A stretch of 62,528 bases of DNA. It comes from Planctomycetota bacterium. GTDB taxonomy: Bacteria > Planctomycetota > UBA1135 > GCA-002686595. This document shows positions 59,258 to 62,528 of the stretch, piece after piece. The notes beneath the pieces were generated by a model. It made no database searches and had not been told where the DNA came from. It worked only from the letters and a program-made list of their open reading frames with translations. Location of the stretch: positions 1-62,528 of the forward strand of contig DUDB01000078.1 in assembly GCA_012959525.1 (NCBI GenBank), read 5' to 3'. Each line of letters starts with the position of its first letter. The stretch's first letter is position 1. A program made the translations under genes and the position numbers.

Positions 59258-61090
59258 CTACAGGTAGCCCAGCGCCTTCAGGCGATCCACCATCGCGGCC
59301 GGAATTTCAATATCGCCCGATCCCGCATCGGGCAAGCGGATCACGTACACACCCGGTGGAATAAAGATGCCCTTGACCGAGCTGCCGGGGTCGCGTTCGG
59401 CTTCTGTGAATAAAGTCGAGAGGTCGTCCATCTTCAGGTCCCCTTGGTTGGCTAGGAACTCCAATGGCGCCGCGGTCTTCGTTCGCAGAGGGCCCAGGAA
59501 GACGGGCATGGGTTCCTCCAAGCCGCCGTACTCATTGGACTCCACGTAGACCCTGGCGTCTGGTGGGTCCACACGGATCTCAAAGGCGTCTTTGTCTTGG
59601 AGCAGGCCCTTCCTCACCACGTTGTCCTGATGGGGCATCAGAAGGCACTTGACCGTCAGCCGTGTGCCACCGGGTTCGTAGTCGTAGGAGTCCATCGCCT
59701 CAAGGTCGATGGGTGTGACCTCCACGAACCGCCCATCCGTCCTTAGGGTCAAGTCCCATCGTGTGCCTTCCGTTGCCTTGCTGCTGACCCCCTGGATGAT
59801 CAGCCCCGACTTCTCCTTGGATCGTTGCATGCGCAGCAACAGGTCCAATTCGGAGGCTTTCTCGGGAAGTGAAGCGATGAGATTGTCCATCTCACCGGGA
59901 TCTTCCCGAACGTTGAACAGGAACTTCCGAGGTTCAGGTGCGAGCTCCTCAAAGTACTTGTAGTCGCCCAGCACAATCCCCTTTGAAACGTGCAGCACCT
60001 TTTTTCCGCCTGCAACCAGGTTCAGATCCAAGAAAACAGGAGCCGGTTCCGGCGCAGCGCCCAGCAACTGGAGGAGATTCCGCCCGGCAAGAGTCTCGGG
60101 TGCATGGTGCTCAAGCAGGTTCAGTTGGGTCACCACCACATCCACCAAGGAGACGGGAGTGTCCACTATCTGGCCACCGTGGTCCTGTCCTGGAAGCTTG
60201 AGTATCAGGGGAACCTCGACAACCTCGTTGAATATCTGAGTCCCGTGTCCACCCCGCCCGTGGTCCAAGAACTCTTCGCCGTGGTCGCTCACGAACCAGA
60301 TCACCGTATCCTCGTACAGGCCCCTGTCTTTCAATCCCTGAATGAAATTCCCGAACTGATCATCCGAGTAGCGGATCTCGCTGTCGTAGAGCGCAATCGT
60401 GTTCTTGACCCGGCGTGGCTGGGGACGCATGGCGAGCATACTTGCCACACCAGGGGGCCGCGGGTTGTCCGTGAAGAGTGTGTCGTAGGGCTTGGAGGGG
60501 TCGTTGGGCCCGTGGGGGTCGATGCTGTGCAGGTACAAGAAAAAGGGTTGGTCCTCAGGCCGTGCGTCAAGAACCTCAAATGCGCGCTGGTTGACCTGTT
60601 CCGCTTGGATCTGCATCCAGCCTCCAACCGATGGGAGGTTCTCCCCGAGGTCCTCAAAAACGTCGTAGCCACGATTGAAACCCCAATGCTCCACTACGAA
60701 GGGATTGGTGACGAGCCCTGCGCAGAAGTACCCGATGGGGCTGAGGTATTCGCTCAGCAGTTTGGCTTGGGATGAGAGCGGGCTGCTGCGCGAGGTGGCA
60801 CCGTGCTGGCGAGGATGCAGGCCGGTCAACAGCGAGCCGGTGGAAGCCTTGGTCCAAGCACTCGTGGCGTAGGCCTGCTTGAACACGATGGAGTCTTCGG
60901 CAAGGGCATCCACGCTGGGGCTCGTCTCGCGTTCATACCCGTACAGCCCAAGATGGTCCTGGCGCAGCGTATCCACCAAGTAGACAACGATGTTGGGGCG
61001 CGGTGGCGGATCCTCGCTGCTGCAGCCCGCTAGGAAGGTGGCGGCGAGCAACAGGGGGTATACGGCGTGGTTCGTGGATCTGCTGGGCAT
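59258..61090 (-). CDS. sulfatase-superfamily lipoprotein with Thr in the catalytic position
   Basis: A 610-residue lipoprotein: the signal peptide ends at the lipobox FLAGC (about Cys23). The alkaline-phosphatase/sulfatase fold is evident from IVVYLVDTLRQDHLGLYGY, FVSDHGEEFLDHG and GGHGTQIF. The sulfatase signature should read C/S-x-P-x-R; here the aligned segment is TKASTGSLLTG, with Thr first, and Pro and Arg both replaced. A Thr nucleophile is used by phosphotransferases of the superfamily. Sulfatase activity is therefore doubtful, and phosphotransferase or phosphodiesterase activity is possible. The start at ATG 61090 gives a normal signal peptide. It is divergent from the NRPS gene. Confidence 0.83.
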   Translation of the reverse strand: MPSRSTNHAVYPLLLAATFLAGCSSEDPPPRPNIVVYLVDTLRQDHLGLYGYERETSPSVDALAEDSIVFKQAYATSAWTKASTGSLLTGLHPRQHGATSRSSPLSSQAKLLSEYLSPIGYFCAGLVTNPFVVEHWGFNRGYDVFEDLGENLPSVGGWMQIQAEQVNQRAFEVLDARPEDQPFFLYLHSIDPHGPNDPSKPYDTLFTDNPRPPGVASMLAMRPQPRRVKNTIALYDSEIRYSDDQFGNFIQGLKDRGLYEDTVIWFVSDHGEEFLDHGRGGHGTQIFNEVVEVPLILKLPGQDHGGQIVDTPVSLVDVVVTQLNLLEHHAPETLAGRNLLQLLGAAPEPAPVFLDLNLVAGGKKVLHVSKGIVLGDYKYFEELAPEPRKFLFNVREDPGEMDNLIASLPEKASELDLLLRMQRSKEKSGLIIQGVSSKATEGTRWDLTLRTDGRFVEVTPIDLEAMDSYDYEPGGTRLTVKCLLMPHQDNVVRKGLLQDKDAFEIRVDPPDARVYVESNEYGGLEEPMPVFLGPLRTKTAAPLEFLANQGDLKMDDLSTLFTEAERDPGSSVKGIFIPPGVYVIRLPDAGSGDIEIPAAMVDRLKALGYL

Positions 61091-61256
61091 GGGCGTGGGG
61101 TGGGTGCGGCTCCAAGGCAAGCGTACCCCGCACGAGGCACGACCCTGAGGGTTCCTTTCGGCAGCTTGACCTGTTTCTACGGTCTGGAAACCGGATCTGT
61201 TGAGGTGCTTGTCCCCCTGGCCTGGGATATCGTCTAACAGTCTCCTTGCGCAGGCC

Positions 61257-62528
61257 ATGATTCCCCCCGACTCTCATCCTCCGACAGTCACGTTCTGGTC
61301 CCGGACCCTGTCCGGTCACCCTCCGGCCCTGGAATTGCCCACGACGGCGGCGCGCTCCCCCCAGCAGTCATTTGCCCCCCGGAATCTGGCCCTGGTTCTC
61401 GATACCGAGCTGGTCGCGGGTTTGCCGGGTCTGGCGGCAGCCCAAGGGGCGTCACCCCAGGAGGTCCTGCTGGCCGGAGTGTTCGCTCTGATGTACCGGA
61501 CCTGCGGACAGAATGACCTGGTCGTGGGGGTTGCCCGCTCGGGGGGCGTAGTGCCCCTGCGGTTGGACCTCGCAGGCAATCCCAGTTTGAGCGGCCTGAT
61601 CGGACGAGTGCAGTCGGGTCTTACAGCCGTCGATGGTGCCGACACCGGCCCATTGGACGACATTCTCGCCAGCGTGGGCATCGAGAGCGCGGGGGCCCTC
61701 TTTCAGGTCCTCGTGCTGCTTGAGCCGGAGGCCTCTGTTCCGGACTCCTGCGCCGGCCTGGATCTCGTCTTCGACCTCGCCAGCGAGGCGGACCTGAGCC
61801 TGACGTTCAATGCCGAGCTCTTCAGCGAGACCTCCATGGGCCGCATGGCAGGCCACTTCGCCACTCTTCTCGGCAGCCTCTCGTCGGACTCCGAACCGGG
61901 CCTGCAGGCCGCGGAGCTTCTGACGGGCGACGAGCGCGAGCAGGTGGTCGTGGAGTGGAACGACAAGGCCATAGAGTTCCCGCTCGAAGCCACTCTGCAT
62001 GGGCTCTTCGAGGAGCGGAGCCAGTCCAGCCCCGATGCCACCGCCGCGACCTTCGGAGACCAGGAGCTCACCTACCGCGAGCTCGATGCCCGCTCGAACC
62101 AGGTGGCCCGACACCTGTCCGAACTGGGCGTGGGTCCCGAGGTGATGGTGGGCATCAGTGTGGAGCGCAGCCTCGACCTGGTGGTTGGGCTCGTCGGTCT
62201 GGCCAAGGCGGGCGGTGCCTACGTGCCCATGGATCCCGCCTATCCCATCGAGCGGCTTGAGTACATGATCCGCGACAGCCGGGTCGGCGTCATTCTGACT
62301 CAATCCCATCTGGCCGGCGGATTGCCGGCAAGTGATGCGCGGGTGGTCCTGCTCGACGAACTCTCCACGTTTGATGGCCTTGACGACTCACCCGTGGAGA
62401 GCGGCGCCGATTGCCAGAGCCTGGCCTACGTGATCTACACCTCTGGCTCCACGGGAGCGCCGAAGGGCGTGGTGCTCAATCATCAGGGACGGGTGAACAA
62501 CTTCCTCGACTTCAATCGGAGCTTTGCC
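61257..62528 (+). CDS. NRPS, N-terminal part: half condensation domain then adenylation domain (truncated by window)
   Basis: An open frame from ATG 61257 continues past the right edge (423 full codons). Residues about 12-210 match the second half of a condensation domain (FWSRTLSGHPPALELP opening; middle part with LFQVLVLLEPE). The first half, with HHxxxDG, is missing. An adenylation domain starts near 240: LTYRELDARSNQVARHL (A1), LAKAGGAYVPMDPAYP (A2), and the ATP loop AYVIYTSGSTGAPKGVV (A3). Substrate-code residues lie beyond the edge. It is divergent from the sulfatase-like gene with a 166-bp shared promoter region. Confidence 0.9.
   Translation, partial: MIPPDSHPPTVTFWSRTLSGHPPALELPTTAARSPQQSFAPRNLALVLDTELVAGLPGLAAAQGASPQEVLLAGVFALMYRTCGQNDLVVGVARSGGVVPLRLDLAGNPSLSGLIGRVQSGLTAVDGADTGPLDDILASVGIESAGALFQVLVLLEPEASVPDSCAGLDLVFDLASEADLSLTFNAELFSETSMGRMAGHFATLLGSLSSDSEPGLQAAELLTGDEREQVVVEWNDKAIEFPLEATLHGLFEERSQSSPDATAATFGDQELTYRELDARSNQVARHLSELGVGPEVMVGISVERSLDLVVGLVGLAKAGGAYVPMDPAYPIERLEYMIRDSRVGVILTQSHLAGGLPASDARVVLLDELSTFDGLDDSPVESGADCQSLAYVIYTSGSTGAPKGVVLNHQGRVNNFLDFNRSFA

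Noticed and set aside
1..62528. CRISPR arrays, insertion sequences, phage genes
   Set aside because: No regular repeat-spacer pattern, transposase, integrase or terminal inverted repeats seen.

Overview
The window is high-GC, gene-dense bacterial DNA with short intergenic gaps, many 4-nt start/stop overlaps and mostly weak or absent Shine-Dalgarno sequences. The gene content includes TonB-like/toroid fusion proteins, several lipoproteins with eukaryote-like or beta-rich domains, a sulfatase-superfamily lipoprotein, a TPR protein and an NRPS locus. Together these suggest a member of the Planctomycetota or a near relative. That placement is inference from gene content; no rRNA gene is present.

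Layout. 1-20 kb is mostly housekeeping: tRNA-Phe with DUF971 and arfB, def-ribF, a TPR protein, rpsT, two paralogous inner-membrane TonB-like/toroid proteins with a clear terminator, an rnc-mfd-SurA-like operon, a dGTPase-like HD hydrolase, a methyltransferase, an acyl-CoA dehydrogenase, an ArsJ-type GAPDH and a divergent sigma factor. 20.2-27.8 kb is a lipoate and 2-oxoacid dehydrogenase operon: lipA, E1-alpha, E1-beta, E2, a second E1-alpha, E3, lipB. 28-30.4 kb is a signalling pair (HPt, then HDOD-REC-GGDEF). 30.4-41.1 kb holds hydrolases (PHP/CehA-like lipoprotein, M20 peptidase, amidohydrolase, SGNH-like), a CAU tRNA that looks like tRNA-Ile2, and an 847-residue coiled-coil protein built on a 42-residue repeat.

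41.1-55.2 kb is the most unusual region. An Old Yellow Enzyme-type reductase is divergent from a long + strand series: SDR, Rid-family protein, enoyl-CoA hydratase, acyl-CoA dehydrogenase, 2Fe-2S ferredoxin, PaaA/PaaC-like protein, kynureninase-like PLP enzyme, a degenerate alpha/beta hydrolase, a pseudokinase, a lipoprotein, a benzoate-CoA-ligase-family enzyme, a creatininase-family hydrolase, a 4HBT thioesterase and MTHFR. I read it as a candidate aerobic aryl-CoA pathway for kynurenine/anthranilate-type substrates. In that reading a ferredoxin and ferritin-like pair, plus a separate OYE reductase, stand where the known 2-aminobenzoyl-CoA monooxygenase/reductase fusion would be.

55.2 kb to the end is the edge of an NRPS locus. 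A HisC-like aminotransferase is translationally coupled to a stand-alone condensation-domain protein, followed upstream by a seven-bladed propeller and a sulfatase-superfamily lipoprotein. Divergent from these is an NRPS gene that begins with half a condensation domain and runs off the right edge inside its adenylation domain.
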